From assembly GCF_017052585.1 (NCBI RefSeq), contig NZ_JAFFHZ010000001.1, positions 5,704,001 through 5,768,000 on the forward strand: a stretch of 64,000 nt of DNA. The letters run 5' to 3'. Source of the stretch: Paenibacillus apiarius. GTDB taxonomy: Bacteria; Bacillota; Bacilli; Paenibacillales; Paenibacillaceae. Below are positions 8,303-17,181 of the stretch, one piece after another (the first letter of the stretch is position 1; each line of letters opens with the position of its first letter). Below the pieces are notes generated by a model. That model had not been told where the DNA came from. It made no database searches and saw only the letters and a program-made list of their open reading frames with translations. The position numbers were made by a program, and so were the translations under genes.

Positions 8303-9091
8303 TTATATGTTGTTCCGGTTTCGCTCATTCAGATAAAAATAGATCATCCCCATAAAGACGCTCCCCCCGATAATATTGCCGAAAGTGACAGGAATCAGAT
8401 TATGCAAGGCGCCGTACAGCGAGATGCCGGCCGGATGCGGATGCTCCATGAACAATGCGATAGAGAAAGAGGTCATGTTTGCGATGCTGTGCTCGAAGCC
8501 GGATATGAAGAAGCAGTAGACAAACAGAATCATCGCAAATATTTTAGGCCCGTCACCCTTCAGGGTCATCGGAATAAAGAATGCCATGCAGACAAGCCAA
8601 TTGCATAAGATCGCCCGGAAAAATAATTGAAACGTCGATGCCTCCATCTTATGCGCTACTACATCATAAAAAAATACGTTGCTGTTATATCCGCGGAACA
8701 ATCCAGTGCCCCATAAGAGGGCTGCAAATAAGAGTGCGCCTATAAAGTTGCCGAGATAGCTGGTACCCCAAATTTTAAACGTATCACTCCAAGTCGTCGA
8801 TCCGCGCAGAGTGGAGAAGGTGAAGTAGAACGTATTCCCCGTGAACAGATCTCCGCCCGCGTAGCCGATCAATATGATAGCCGCTCCAAACGTGACGGCA
8901 GCCGTCGTATAGGCGAACGGTGAAGCGCCTTCGTCGAATAGATTGCCCGTCTTAAACGCGACAACCACGCCGAACCCGATGAACATGCTTGCCATGATGG
9001 AACGAAGCAGGTACTGGAACTTGTTGGAGTCCCACGCCGCTTTCTTTTTTAATGCTAATGTCTCCACCTGATCTAACGGATGCTGTTCCAT
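8303..9091 (-). CDS. Formate/nitrite transporter (FNT) family channel
   Basis: 262 residues from the start chosen here. FNT proteins are pentameric channels for formate, nitrite or related anions in the cytoplasmic membrane. Six membrane helices are visible; the family loops appear as GGDLFTGN near residue 79 and as the C-terminal HNLIPVTFGNIIGG segment, which carries the Asn-Pro-like break of the sixth helix. I chose the internal ATG at 9091 because AAGGAG lies six bases upstream; the earlier ATG at 9127 has no such site. A stand-alone gene convergent with the secreted-protein gene. The substrate cannot be decided; NirC-like nitrite transport is the main alternative to formate. Confidence 0.88.
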   Translation of the reverse strand: MEQHPLDQVETLALKKKAAWDSNKFQYLLRSIMASMFIGFGVVVAFKTGNLFDEGASPFAYTTAAVTFGAAIILIGYAGGDLFTGNTFYFTFSTLRGSTTWSDTFKIWGTSYLGNFIGALLFAALLWGTGLFRGYNSNVFFYDVVAHKMEASTFQLFFRAILCNWLVCMAFFIPMTLKGDGPKIFAMILFVYCFFISGFEHSIANMTSFSIALFMEHPHPAGISLYGALHNLIPVTFGNIIGGSVFMGMIYFYLNERNRNNI

Positions 9092-9257
9092 GACCTGCTC
9101 CTTGTTTCTTTTCTCTTCGTTTAGCACACCCTTAATTGGATAAGATACCCTATAGCGTACGTATCCATGCGTATCGATTGATTATCTGTGCATAGCCTAT
9201 TACGAGGGTTATTGGTTATAATGGATATGCGAAAAAGAAAAGTAAGGATGGAGTAGC

Positions 9258-10175
9258 ATGCATAACCTCTTAGAACGTTATTACCAATTACGCGAATTGA
9301 TCTCGGAAGATTCCATAAGACATGATGAATTATTGAAACAGCACACCTATACCCGCATGGGCGGCAAGGCCGATCTGTATGTGACGCCTGACCGTCACGA
9401 GGAATTGCAAGTTATCATTAACTTTGCGCGTCAGCATCAACTGCCGCTTACCATTCTCGGCTTTGGCTCCAATCTGATCGTTAAGGACGGCGGGATTCGG
9501 GGCATCGTAGTCAACTTGAACAGGCTGAACCAGATTGTCCGCAATGAGCATAAGATTATCGCGCAAAGCGGCGCAGCCATCATCGACGTGTCACGCGCCG
9601 CGCTTGAACACCGGCTGTCCGGACTTGAATTCGCCTGCGGCATTCCGGGATCGGTAGGCGGAGCGCTCTACATGAACGCCGGTGCGTACGGAGGCGAGAT
9701 TGCGGATGTGCTGGAAAGCGCATTGCTGCTAACGCCTGAAGGCGAGCTTGTCCGTCTGACGAAGGAACAGCTCGAATTAGGTTACCGCCGGAGCAATATC
9801 GGACCGAACCGGTATATTGTGCTGGAAGCGACTTTCTCGCTTGTGTCAGGCGAATACGATGTGGTTAAGGCCAAGATGGATGAGCTGACACACTTGCGCG
9901 AATCCAAGCAGCCGCTTGAATACCCTTCATGCGGCAGCGTCTTTAAGCGTCCTCCGGGCCGCTTTGCCGGCCAGCTGATTCAGGAATCCGGGCTGCAGGG
10001 TACGCGGATCGGCGGGGCCGAGGTGTCCACGAAGCATGCCGGGTTTATAGTTAACGTAGACGATGCGACGGCAAGCGAATATATATCGCTTATCCGCCAC
10101 GTGCAGCAGACGGTCAACGAACGGTTCGGCGTGGAGCTCGAAACCGAAGTGCGTATTATCGGCGAAGACAAGTAG
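9258..10175 (+). CDS. murB: UDP-N-acetylenolpyruvoylglucosamine reductase
   Basis: 305 residues. Reduces UDP-GlcNAc-enolpyruvate to UDP-MurNAc with NADPH and FAD in peptidoglycan precursor synthesis in the cytosol. FAD-domain motifs are YTRMGGKAD near residue 31, GFGSNLIV near 70 and GIPGSVGGALYMNAGAYGG near 125. The C-terminal substrate domain has YRRSN near 176, YPSCGSVFKRP with the catalytic Ser near 226, GGAEVS near 253 and the KHAGFIVN loop. It is a MurB of the Bacillus length without the extra loop of the E. coli type. The ATG at 9258 has AAGGATGGAG upstream. It is not in an operon with other wall genes. Confidence 0.95.
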   Translation: MHNLLERYYQLRELISEDSIRHDELLKQHTYTRMGGKADLYVTPDRHEELQVIINFARQHQLPLTILGFGSNLIVKDGGIRGIVVNLNRLNQIVRNEHKIIAQSGAAIIDVSRAALEHRLSGLEFACGIPGSVGGALYMNAGAYGGEIADVLESALLLTPEGELVRLTKEQLELGYRRSNIGPNRYIVLEATFSLVSGEYDVVKAKMDELTHLRESKQPLEYPSCGSVFKRPPGRFAGQLIQESGLQGTRIGGAEVSTKHAGFIVNVDDATASEYISLIRHVQQTVNERFGVELETEVRIIGEDK

Positions 10176-10233
10176 AATCAAGCGGAATAAGATACAGATG
10201 CGTTAATGATACCAAGTGAAAGGATGGCTTCAC

Positions 10234-10353
10234 ATGAAAGGCTTGGAAACTGTTGAACGTTATCCGAAACGCTGCTCCGAACAGATGGATAAAACCGATG
10301 AAACGATGTCCGGAGCAGTTTCTTTGCTGAAGAATGTATTGCGGTACAGCTAG
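10234..10353 (+). CDS. Small ORF of 39 aa, doubtful
   Basis: ATG with AAAGGATGG upstream, 39 codons starting MKGLETVERYPKRCSEQ. The same stretch can fold through CTGCTCCG and CGGAGCAG followed by TTTCTTTG, so it may instead be a terminator region of murB. No family recognised. Confidence 0.25.
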   Translation: MKGLETVERYPKRCSEQMDKTDETMSGAVSLLKNVLRYS

Positions 10354-10474
10354 ACGTCCGCTTGGTATGGTTCTATTTGGTCCGTAAGGGAATCGTACAG
10401 GTCGAGAGTGATTGATTCGGTAATAACCGGCAGAATGCAGAGTTAAGGAATGCCTTGCAAGATTAATCTTCATA

Positions 10475-10511
10475 CAAAAAAAGCAGCACTATCATAAATG
10501 CTGCTTTTTTG
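10475..10511. terminator. Bidirectional terminator between murB and the MFS gene
   Basis: AAAAAAGCAGCA and TGCTGCTTTTTT arms around a short loop, suited to both strands. Confidence 0.85.
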
Positions 10512-10565
10512 TTATTTCTAAGCCCCGTTTTAATTCTCCTTTTACAGGTTACTTCTCAAAACAAA

Positions 10566-11747
10566 TTATTCTGTTTTAATAACATACTTACCAAGAAGCC
10601 ACATTCCACAACTTATGACAAGGAAATATACGGGCATCGTCACCAGTGAACCATTATGAAGAACACTCATTCCCCATGTCATTAAGCTAACCAACAAATA
10701 ATAACCTAAACTAAATATCGCCCCCGCGGTGCCAACAACATCATGAAAACCGACTAGTGCGAGACTTAGGCAATTGGGCAATGCAATGCCGGCTCCCATT
10801 AGCATCATAAACATGGTAAATAAAATACTTGCGATGGCCATGATCTTCGGCATCGTGTCACAAGCACTTGCAACTGTAAGAGCCAATGCTCCAACAGACA
10901 TAACTAGCAGGCCAATATGAATGATCTTCTCAGGTGCATAAATGGCCAATAATCGTTTGGAGAACATTGCGCCAATAATCGACGCAAGAGCTACAATGAT
11001 GCCAAAGAAACCATAAACCCCAGGTGACACATGAAAGTGCTCAATAAATAAAAATGGAGCTTCGGCATAGTAACTGAAAATGACCCCATTGATTCCGCCA
11101 ATCAATGTTCCAAAGACGATTACACGGGGTGACAACAGCATTCTCTTTGCGGTCGATGCAACGGCAACCTTTTTTCTCTTCGTAACATCTGCTGTTTCCG
11201 GCAGCCTTAATAGAGCATAGACAAACAAGAATACACTCAAAATAACAAGTGTAAAGAAGACAGCCCGGAAGCCAAGGGCTTGATCAACCCAGCCCCCGAT
11301 GAGCGGCCCGACTGCGGGAGTAAATGCGATGACTGCAGATATTTGTGCAAACATAGCATGCCGTTGATTACCTGATACACTTTCTCGCAGAATCGTTTGT
11401 GTAATGATCGATCCTGTCGCGGCACCAAATGCTTGAACAAAACGGCTTAACAGAAGCATTTCAATAGATGCGGAGAAATAGCACATTAAACTGCCAAGTC
11501 CGTATAGAACGAGTCCTCCCAGCATAGCTGGTCTCCGCCCGGTATAATCGGATAACCATCCCCAACAGAAAACACCCAAAGCAAAACCGATAAAGTAAAT
11601 GCTTAATGTTAACTGTACAGAACTATTTGAGACACCAAGCGCCATAGAAATATCAGGTAATGAAGGTGTGTAAATGGTCTCGCTGATTTGCGGAAAAGCC
11701 ACAAGCACGATCATTAACAGCAAAGATGGAACTACCTTTTTTTTCAC
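10566..11747 (-). CDS. Bcr/CflA-type MFS multidrug exporter
   Basis: 393 residues with 12 predicted membrane helices, a proton-coupled drug efflux protein of the DHA1 family. Family marks are the N-terminal ETIYTPSLPDI segment after the first helix (near residue 23), motif A GWLSDYTGRRPAMLGG near 63, RFVQAFGAATG near 102 and motif C AVGPLIGGWV near 145. Such proteins export bicyclomycin, sulfonamides or peptides; the substrate here is unknown. The start is GTG with TAGGAGGG eleven bases upstream. Monocistronic, transcribed away from the YbtX-like gene with a shared 350-bp intergenic region that holds a 10-bp inverted repeat. Confidence 0.88.
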   Translation of the reverse strand: MKKKVVPSLLLMIVLVAFPQISETIYTPSLPDISMALGVSNSSVQLTLSIYFIGFALGVFCWGWLSDYTGRRPAMLGGLVLYGLGSLMCYFSASIEMLLLSRFVQAFGAATGSIITQTILRESVSGNQRHAMFAQISAVIAFTPAVGPLIGGWVDQALGFRAVFFTLVILSVFLFVYALLRLPETADVTKRKKVAVASTAKRMLLSPRVIVFGTLIGGINGVIFSYYAEAPFLFIEHFHVSPGVYGFFGIIVALASIIGAMFSKRLLAIYAPEKIIHIGLLVMSVGALALTVASACDTMPKIMAIASILFTMFMMLMGAGIALPNCLSLALVGFHDVVGTAGAIFSLGYYLLVSLMTWGMSVLHNGSLVTMPVYFLVISCGMWLLGKYVIKTE

Positions 11748-11766
11748 TTTATTTTCGCCCTCCTAC

Positions 11767-11797
11767 AAGCTTATATGACTCCGAACAATATAAGCTT
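11767..11797. promoter_or_regulatory. 10-bp inverted repeat in the divergent MFS intergenic region
   Basis: AAGCTTATAT (11767-11776) and ATATAAGCTT (11788-11797) are perfect complements 11 bases apart, 20-50 bases upstream of the exporter start. Could be a repressor operator or an mRNA hairpin. Confidence 0.4.
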
Positions 11798-11983
11798 AGC
11801 TAGGGAAACGGGGGCTTCATTATCGCAATTCGATTATAGGTCATCACTTTTTTTATAATTCCTTTGAAAGTTTTATAGGAGGGCTTAACAAGACCGCTAA
11901 TAGGCCGGTTAAACGTAATGTACATTATATCTTCTCAAATCGACTAGTCCAAGTCAATATTTGGAGAATTCCGTTAACGTCAA

Positions 11984-12013
11984 AATCCGTTTTTCCGTAA
12001 GAACAATCCGTTT
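11984..12013 (+). promoter_or_regulatory. 21-bp-spaced direct repeat upstream of the YbtX-like gene
   Basis: AATCCGTTT occurs at 11984-11992 and again at 12005-12013, exactly 21 bp apart (two helical turns). This is the spacing of half-sites bound by AraC-family regulators. No Fur box was seen in this intergenic region. Confidence 0.35.
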
Positions 12014-12098
12014 CAAGGTAGCAATGCTTAACGTTTTTCACTTAACATTCAAAAGTGAAGCGTCAATAATAGATGCTGCGAAAGGGGAAAATGTGAAG

Positions 12099-13295
12099 AT
12101 GGCTAGAATTCGATTCAGTATATTTTTTAGTGTATTTGTTGCGATGGTTGCATTGATGATTATTGCTCCTATCATGCCTCCGCTCATCCGCGAATTGGGG
12201 TTAAGCGAAACCCACTCGGGCTTGATCATATCATTAGGCTCCATTGCGATGACCTTGATGGCTCCGGTGTGGGGACGGCTAAGTGATATCAAAGGAAGAA
12301 AGCCCGTCATTTTGCTTGGCTTCCTGGGCATGTTTGTGAGCTACGTCTTGTTTACGGCGACGATGTATGCTGGACTGTCCGGGCTCATTAAAGGCGGACT
12401 GTTAGTCGCATTGCTGATAGCAGCGCGCGCTATGGTTGGTCTGTTTATTCCAGCCGTCCCGTCATCGGCACAGGCGTATATGGCGGATGTCACAGATGAA
12501 AAAGACCGTTCTGCAGGCATGGCATTCATTGGCGCCGCAAATGGACTGGGCCTCGTGCTTGGACCTGCGATAGCTGGCGTATTTGCCCTTATCGGACTAA
12601 TTTGGCCCCTTTATATCGGAGCTTTGCTGCCGATTATAGCATTTGTCGTTGTGCTGCTGTTGATCCCGGCCCATAAACCGATGATCCAAGATAAACCGCC
12701 AAAGGTCAACCCGTTTCAAAAAGGCGTTCGCCTTTATTTGTTTGCCGGGCTGGTAACGATGCTCAGTATTGTAACCCTGCAAGTCGTCGGAGGCTTCTAT
12801 TTCCAGGACCAATTATCTTTGACTACCCAAGAAACTGCGCGCATGCTGTCGATGGGGTTGATGTTTACCGGGGTAGCGATGATCATTACGCAAGGGATTC
12901 AAATGAAAAATCAAAGATGGCAGCCCAAACAGCTGCTTCTGGTTGGATCGCTGCTGCTTGTTATCAGTATGGCGCTCTTTTTGTTCCTTATTAGCTTGAT
13001 CAGCTATTACCTGGCATTCTTTTTGTTTGGGGTAGGAGCGGGCCTTATGATGCCAGGCTTTATGGCGGGTTCATCGCTCGCCGTTTCCCGCGAGCAACAG
13101 GGAGGCATAGCGGGTCTTTTGGCATCAGTCCAAGGGATTTCGGCTGTGATTGCGCCAATTCTTAGCACAAGCCTTTACCAAGTAGATAGACATCTTCCGT
13201 TTGCGATCATCGCTGCCTTGGTTCTCGTGATGGCCATAACCATGTTTACCGTGACAAATAAGCCTGCCGCAAACAGATCGGTAACCGGACAATAG
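12099..13295 (+). CDS. YbtX-like MFS transporter of the siderophore cassette
   Basis: 398 residues, 12 membrane helices. Motif A is GRLSDIKGRKPVILLG near residue 67; LGLVLGPAIAG near 150 corresponds to motif C. The gene is first in a co-directional MFS, ABC, ABC, AraC series, the order of ybtX-ybtQ-ybtP-ybtA in the yersiniabactin island. That context suggests handling or export of the siderophore or its precursor; YbtX itself has no firmly known substrate. I chose ATG 12099; GTG 12093 with AAAGGGG five bases upstream is equally possible. The frame is open further upstream to 11961, but that part does not resemble the family. Confidence 0.8.
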   Translation: MARIRFSIFFSVFVAMVALMIIAPIMPPLIRELGLSETHSGLIISLGSIAMTLMAPVWGRLSDIKGRKPVILLGFLGMFVSYVLFTATMYAGLSGLIKGGLLVALLIAARAMVGLFIPAVPSSAQAYMADVTDEKDRSAGMAFIGAANGLGLVLGPAIAGVFALIGLIWPLYIGALLPIIAFVVVLLLIPAHKPMIQDKPPKVNPFQKGVRLYLFAGLVTMLSIVTLQVVGGFYFQDQLSLTTQETARMLSMGLMFTGVAMIITQGIQMKNQRWQPKQLLLVGSLLLVISMALFLFLISLISYYLAFFLFGVGAGLMMPGFMAGSSLAVSREQQGGIAGLLASVQGISAVIAPILSTSLYQVDRHLPFAIIAALVLVMAITMFTVTNKPAANRSVTGQ

Positions 13296-13333
13296 CAATC
13301 ATCCATATTAGATGGTTCATTTTTTTATATTCA

Positions 13334-13362
13334 TTGATAATGATTATCTTTATCGTTAATAT
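13334..13362 (+). promoter_or_regulatory. Fur box overlapping a sigma-A promoter
   Basis: TGATAATGATTATCT at 13335-13349 matches 14 of 15 positions of the Bacillus Fur 7-1-7 box. It overlaps TTGATA (13334-13339), which is followed by 17 bp and TAATAT (13357-13362). Predicted iron-repressed promoter of the two ABC genes. Confidence 0.85.
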
Positions 13363-13478
13363 AGTATTATGATTATAGTCATGTAATCCTTAATCTCATG
13401 TTGACTAGACAACAATATATCACCTTATATTACTAAGCACTTGCTGCTAAGCAGACTTATAAGAAGGATGGGATAGAC

Positions 13479-15317
13479 ATGAGTGCCAAATCTGAAATGT
13501 CAGGCTTGATAAAAATAGCCGGTGAAAAAAAGGGGTTATTAACAGCGGCCAGCTTGTTCTCTATCCTTTCAAGCCTGCTGCAAATCGCACCTTTTATCGC
13601 GGTATATAACATTATCGAGGAATTGTTGCGACATGCGCTACAGCCTGCAAGCATAGACAAGGAATATATCCTATATTGGGGTATCTTTGCTCTCATCGCT
13701 TTGATTGCCGCGTTACTTACTTTATATATCGGTGTAATGTGTTCTCATATCGCAGCTTTCAACATCCTCTATAAGCTAAGGGTGCGACTGGCTGAGCATG
13801 TTGCAAAAGTTCCAATGGGCTATCATACGAAAACGGCAACAGGGGAACTCAAAAAAATAATCGAGGTCAGTGTTGAAAAAATAGAAAAATTTATCGCTCA
13901 CCAATTGCCTGATACCGTCTGTGCGGTGATTATGCCGATTCTATTGATCAGCTATTTATTTTGGCTCGACTGGCGGCTGGCTCTCGTGCTGCTCATTCCG
14001 ATCGGCATCGGTTTTTGGCTGCAGTTCCGTATGTTCGGCAACGTAATGGGACAAACGGCCTACAGAGACTTTCAACATGCGGTGGAAGAAATGAATGCAA
14101 CAGGCGTGGAATATGTCAAGGGTATGCCGGCAGTAAAAGTATTCGGGATCAATGCGGAGTCATTTCTCACTTTCAAGCAAGCAGTGACCAGATACCGCGA
14201 TATTTCTTTACATATTACCGATTTATTCAAAACACCGTACAGTCTCTTTTTTGTCATTGTAAGCTCTTTGTTTACTTTCATTATCCCCATCGGAATTCTG
14301 CTGTTGAGTGGTAATTCCGGCAATCTATCGTTTGCGATTACGTTTATTTTGTTTCTCATTATTGCGCCAAGCTTATCCACGCCGTTGTTGAATTTGATGT
14401 ATCTGGGCAGCGGGCTGAGAGAAATTGTGGAAGGAAACAAGCGGATTGAAGCGGTGTTTGCGGAACCGGTTGTAACGGAGCCTGCTGTGGCCCAAGTTCC
14501 TGTCAGTTACGATATCGCCTTCCAGCATGTTTCATTCGCATATGAACGGAAAGAAAGCAAAGATTTCAAATCGGTATTACAGGACATTCATTTTGTGGCA
14601 AAAGCAGGGGAAATGACAGCATTAGTCGGTCCTTCAGGCGGCGGAAAATCGACCATTGCCAATCTATTGCTGCGTTTCTGGGATGTTCAGGAGGGCGAGA
14701 TCTCGATTGGCGGCGTTCCGATTCGAGAGATGGGAACGAATACGCTGATGGATACCGTCTCCTTTGTATTTCAGGACGTTCATCTTTTTTACGATACGAT
14801 TGAAGCGAATATTCGAATGGGCAATACAACCGTCTCCAAAGAAGCTGTCATAGCGGCTTCCAAGACAGCCTGCTGCCATGAATTCATCGAGAACCTCGAG
14901 CAAGGATACGATACCAAAATCGGCGAAGGCGGCACCTATTTATCCGGGGGAGAGGCGCAACGAATTGCCATCGCTCGGGCGCTGCTTAAAAATGCGCCAA
15001 TTCTGGTGCTGGACGAAGCGACGGCTTATGCGGACGCTGAAAACGAAAAGAAGATCCAGCAAGGGCTCATTGAGCTTGTGAAAGGGAAGACCGTCCTTAT
15101 CATTGCTCATCGCCTGTCCACGATTCGTGCGGCAGAACAAATTCTTGTCGTCAAGCAGGGGGAAATCGTCGAACGCGGAAGGCACGACGAACTGCGGGCA
15201 GACAACGGGTTGTACGAGCAAATGTGGCAAGCACATCAAAATGCCTCCTCTTGGAGACTGGGTGCGGAGAATATAATATCGCCACAAGCAATTCCTGCAG
15301 GGGAGGCTTCCCGATGA
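13479..15317 (+). CDS. ABC half-transporter (membrane plus ATPase), YbtP/YbtQ-like
   Basis: 612 residues: an N-terminal exporter-fold membrane domain with six helices (about 20-320) and a C-terminal ATPase. Walker A is GPSGGGKST near 384, followed by LSGGEAQR near 488 and Walker B ILVLDEATAYAD near 508. The DEATAYADAENE wording is typical of the YbtP/YbtQ and IrtA/IrtB proteins, which use an exporter fold to import ferric siderophores, though the related PchH/PchI are less well understood. It should pair with the next gene, whose start overlaps its stop (ATGA). Preceded by a Fur box, so probably iron repressed. The C-terminal tail of about 25 residues after the ATPase is not conserved in the family. 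Confidence 0.88.
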   Translation: MSAKSEMSGLIKIAGEKKGLLTAASLFSILSSLLQIAPFIAVYNIIEELLRHALQPASIDKEYILYWGIFALIALIAALLTLYIGVMCSHIAAFNILYKLRVRLAEHVAKVPMGYHTKTATGELKKIIEVSVEKIEKFIAHQLPDTVCAVIMPILLISYLFWLDWRLALVLLIPIGIGFWLQFRMFGNVMGQTAYRDFQHAVEEMNATGVEYVKGMPAVKVFGINAESFLTFKQAVTRYRDISLHITDLFKTPYSLFFVIVSSLFTFIIPIGILLLSGNSGNLSFAITFILFLIIAPSLSTPLLNLMYLGSGLREIVEGNKRIEAVFAEPVVTEPAVAQVPVSYDIAFQHVSFAYERKESKDFKSVLQDIHFVAKAGEMTALVGPSGGGKSTIANLLLRFWDVQEGEISIGGVPIREMGTNTLMDTVSFVFQDVHLFYDTIEANIRMGNTTVSKEAVIAASKTACCHEFIENLEQGYDTKIGEGGTYLSGGEAQRIAIARALLKNAPILVLDEATAYADAENEKKIQQGLIELVKGKTVLIIAHRLSTIRAAEQILVVKQGEIVERGRHDELRADNGLYEQMWQAHQNASSWRLGAENIISPQAIPAGEASR

Positions 15318-17056
15318 ATCAATACTTTTACAACATTTCGGCAGGCAACATCAAAAATTTATGGCCTTCCGCTTTTGCGGCCATATTGGACGGCATAACC
15401 AAAATCATTCCGGCAGCTTTGCTCGTCGATATTTTCAATACCATTTATGAAGCTTTTGCGTATCCGGAAAAGGGTTTGAACACCGGGCGGATGTGGATCG
15501 TATGCATCATTCTGATCGTCTGGCTGATGGTGTCCTATGCCGCTGCTTCTTTTCTTTATGACAAATCCTTTAAAGCCGCCTACAGCTTGGCAGCATCCGG
15601 TCGCTTAAAAATGGCCGAGCACCTGCGACATCTATCGTTAGGTTATTTCGGACAGCGCGATCCAGGTGATATGACGAACTTATTGCTGAGCGACTACGGA
15701 CAAGTCGAACATACGATATCTCACAATGTGCCGCAATTGATTAGCGCGATTATGCTGCCCGTACTGGCATTCGCGGGGCTCGTATTTCTGGACTGGAGAA
15801 TGGCATTGTCCATGTTCATAGCGGTCCCAATAGGGGGATTGCTGCTGTGGCTGACGGACTCGATTCAAGCGCGCTTAAGTGAACGTCATGTCAAAGCCAA
15901 AAACGAGGCTGCCAGTCGACTGCAGGAGTATTTAGCCGGTATACGCGAGATCAAGGCCCACAATATGGGCGGGGATCGGTTTGAACGTTTACGCCTTTCA
16001 TTTGACCAATTGAAGCACGCTTCGATTCGGCTGGAAGGTCTCGTAGGTCCTCTGATTATGGGAGCGATGCTGCTGATCCGCTCCGGGATGACCATCATGA
16101 TTTATGCCGGAAGCTATCTGCTTGTTGGCGGAACGTTGACTCTTCCCATCTTTCTTTTGTTCTTGCTGCTTGGGACTCGAATCTTTGAACCGTTAACCGT
16201 CGTGTTAATGAACTATGGCGGAATGCGGTATTCTGCTTATAGCGCACAGCGGATCATGGACGTGCAGCAGCATGCACCGATGCAGGGCACGGCAAGCATC
16301 GAGTCTTCCGGGCCGATCGTGTTCGACCGGGTCACATTTGGTTATGACGCCGCTACGCCTGTCCTGAAGGACTTGTCTTTTACGATCCAACCGAATACGA
16401 TCACGGCTTTGGTAGGACCGTCCGGAAGCGGGAAGAGCACCGTAACACGCTTGATTGCGCGCTTCTGGGAAGTTCAACAGGGAGAAATCAGGATTGGGGG
16501 ACAATCCATTCGAGATGTCAATCCGGAAAACCTGCTGCAGCATATGTCCATGGTATTCCAGGATGTGTATCTATTCCAAGATACGATCGGCAACAACATC
16601 CGCATTGGCAACCTAAACGCAACCCAAGCAGAGATTGAAGAAGCGGCCAAGCGCGCTTGTTGTCATGACTTCATCTCCCAATTGCCGCAAGGATATGATA
16701 CGCCGGTGGGAGAAGGCGGCTCGACATTGTCAGGAGGTGAAAAGCAGCGGATTTCGATTGCCCGAGCATTGTTGAAGAATGCGTCGATTGTGCTGCTGGA
16801 TGAAGCAACCGCTTCTTTGGATCCGGAGAACGAGCTTGCTGTGCAGCAGGCCATCAATGAACTGGTTGCCAATAAAACGGTTATTCTGATTGCGCATCGC
16901 TTCAAAACGATTCAGAACGCAGACCAGATCCTTGTCCTTGAACATGGGCAGCTCGTTGAAGAAGGTACTCATCAGACACTGCTGGACCAAGAAGGATTAT
17001 ATGCCAATTTGTGGAGTCTGCAGCAGGATTCCGATGGCTGGCAAGTGAAATCTTGA
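15314..17056 (+). CDS. ABC half-transporter (membrane plus ATPase), partner of the preceding gene
   Basis: 580 residues from the ATG at 15314, which overlaps the previous stop by four bases and has GGGGAGG upstream; an earlier in-frame start at 15224 would lie inside the previous gene. Six membrane helices, then Walker A GPSGSGKST near 368, LSGGEKQR near 471 and Walker B IVLLDEATASLDPENE near 492. This half has the canonical ASLD where the partner has AYAD, the kind of asymmetry seen in heterodimeric siderophore importers. Predicted role: ATP-driven ferric siderophore uptake, with export as the alternative. Confidence 0.88.
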   Translation: MNQYFYNISAGNIKNLWPSAFAAILDGITKIIPAALLVDIFNTIYEAFAYPEKGLNTGRMWIVCIILIVWLMVSYAAASFLYDKSFKAAYSLAASGRLKMAEHLRHLSLGYFGQRDPGDMTNLLLSDYGQVEHTISHNVPQLISAIMLPVLAFAGLVFLDWRMALSMFIAVPIGGLLLWLTDSIQARLSERHVKAKNEAASRLQEYLAGIREIKAHNMGGDRFERLRLSFDQLKHASIRLEGLVGPLIMGAMLLIRSGMTIMIYAGSYLLVGGTLTLPIFLLFLLLGTRIFEPLTVVLMNYGGMRYSAYSAQRIMDVQQHAPMQGTASIESSGPIVFDRVTFGYDAATPVLKDLSFTIQPNTITALVGPSGSGKSTVTRLIARFWEVQQGEIRIGGQSIRDVNPENLLQHMSMVFQDVYLFQDTIGNNIRIGNLNATQAEIEEAAKRACCHDFISQLPQGYDTPVGEGGSTLSGGEKQRISIARALLKNASIVLLDEATASLDPENELAVQQAINELVANKTVILIAHRFKTIQNADQILVLEHGQLVEEGTHQTLLDQEGLYANLWSLQQDSDGWQVKS

Positions 17057-17080
17057 ATCGACATAAGGATGTTCACAACG

Positions 17081-17141
17081 AAACTTTTTCCTACGGGAAA
17101 AAGTTTTTCGTATTTACAACATATTTTTATTAGGATAAAAT
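17081..17141 (+). promoter_or_regulatory. Promoter with 11-bp inverted repeat, twin of the one at 6061
   Basis: AAACTTTTTCC (17081-17091) and GGAAAAAGTTT (17096-17106) with loop TACG, then TTTACA (17113-17118), 17 bp and TAAAAT (17136-17141). The flanks to about 17160 also match the copy before the SDR gene. The repeat directly upstream of the -35 box suits activation by an AraC-family protein, perhaps the gene's own product. Confidence 0.7.
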
Positions 17142-17181
17142 GAACTCATCTTGATGGCACTTAGAGTGGAGGAGAATAGCT

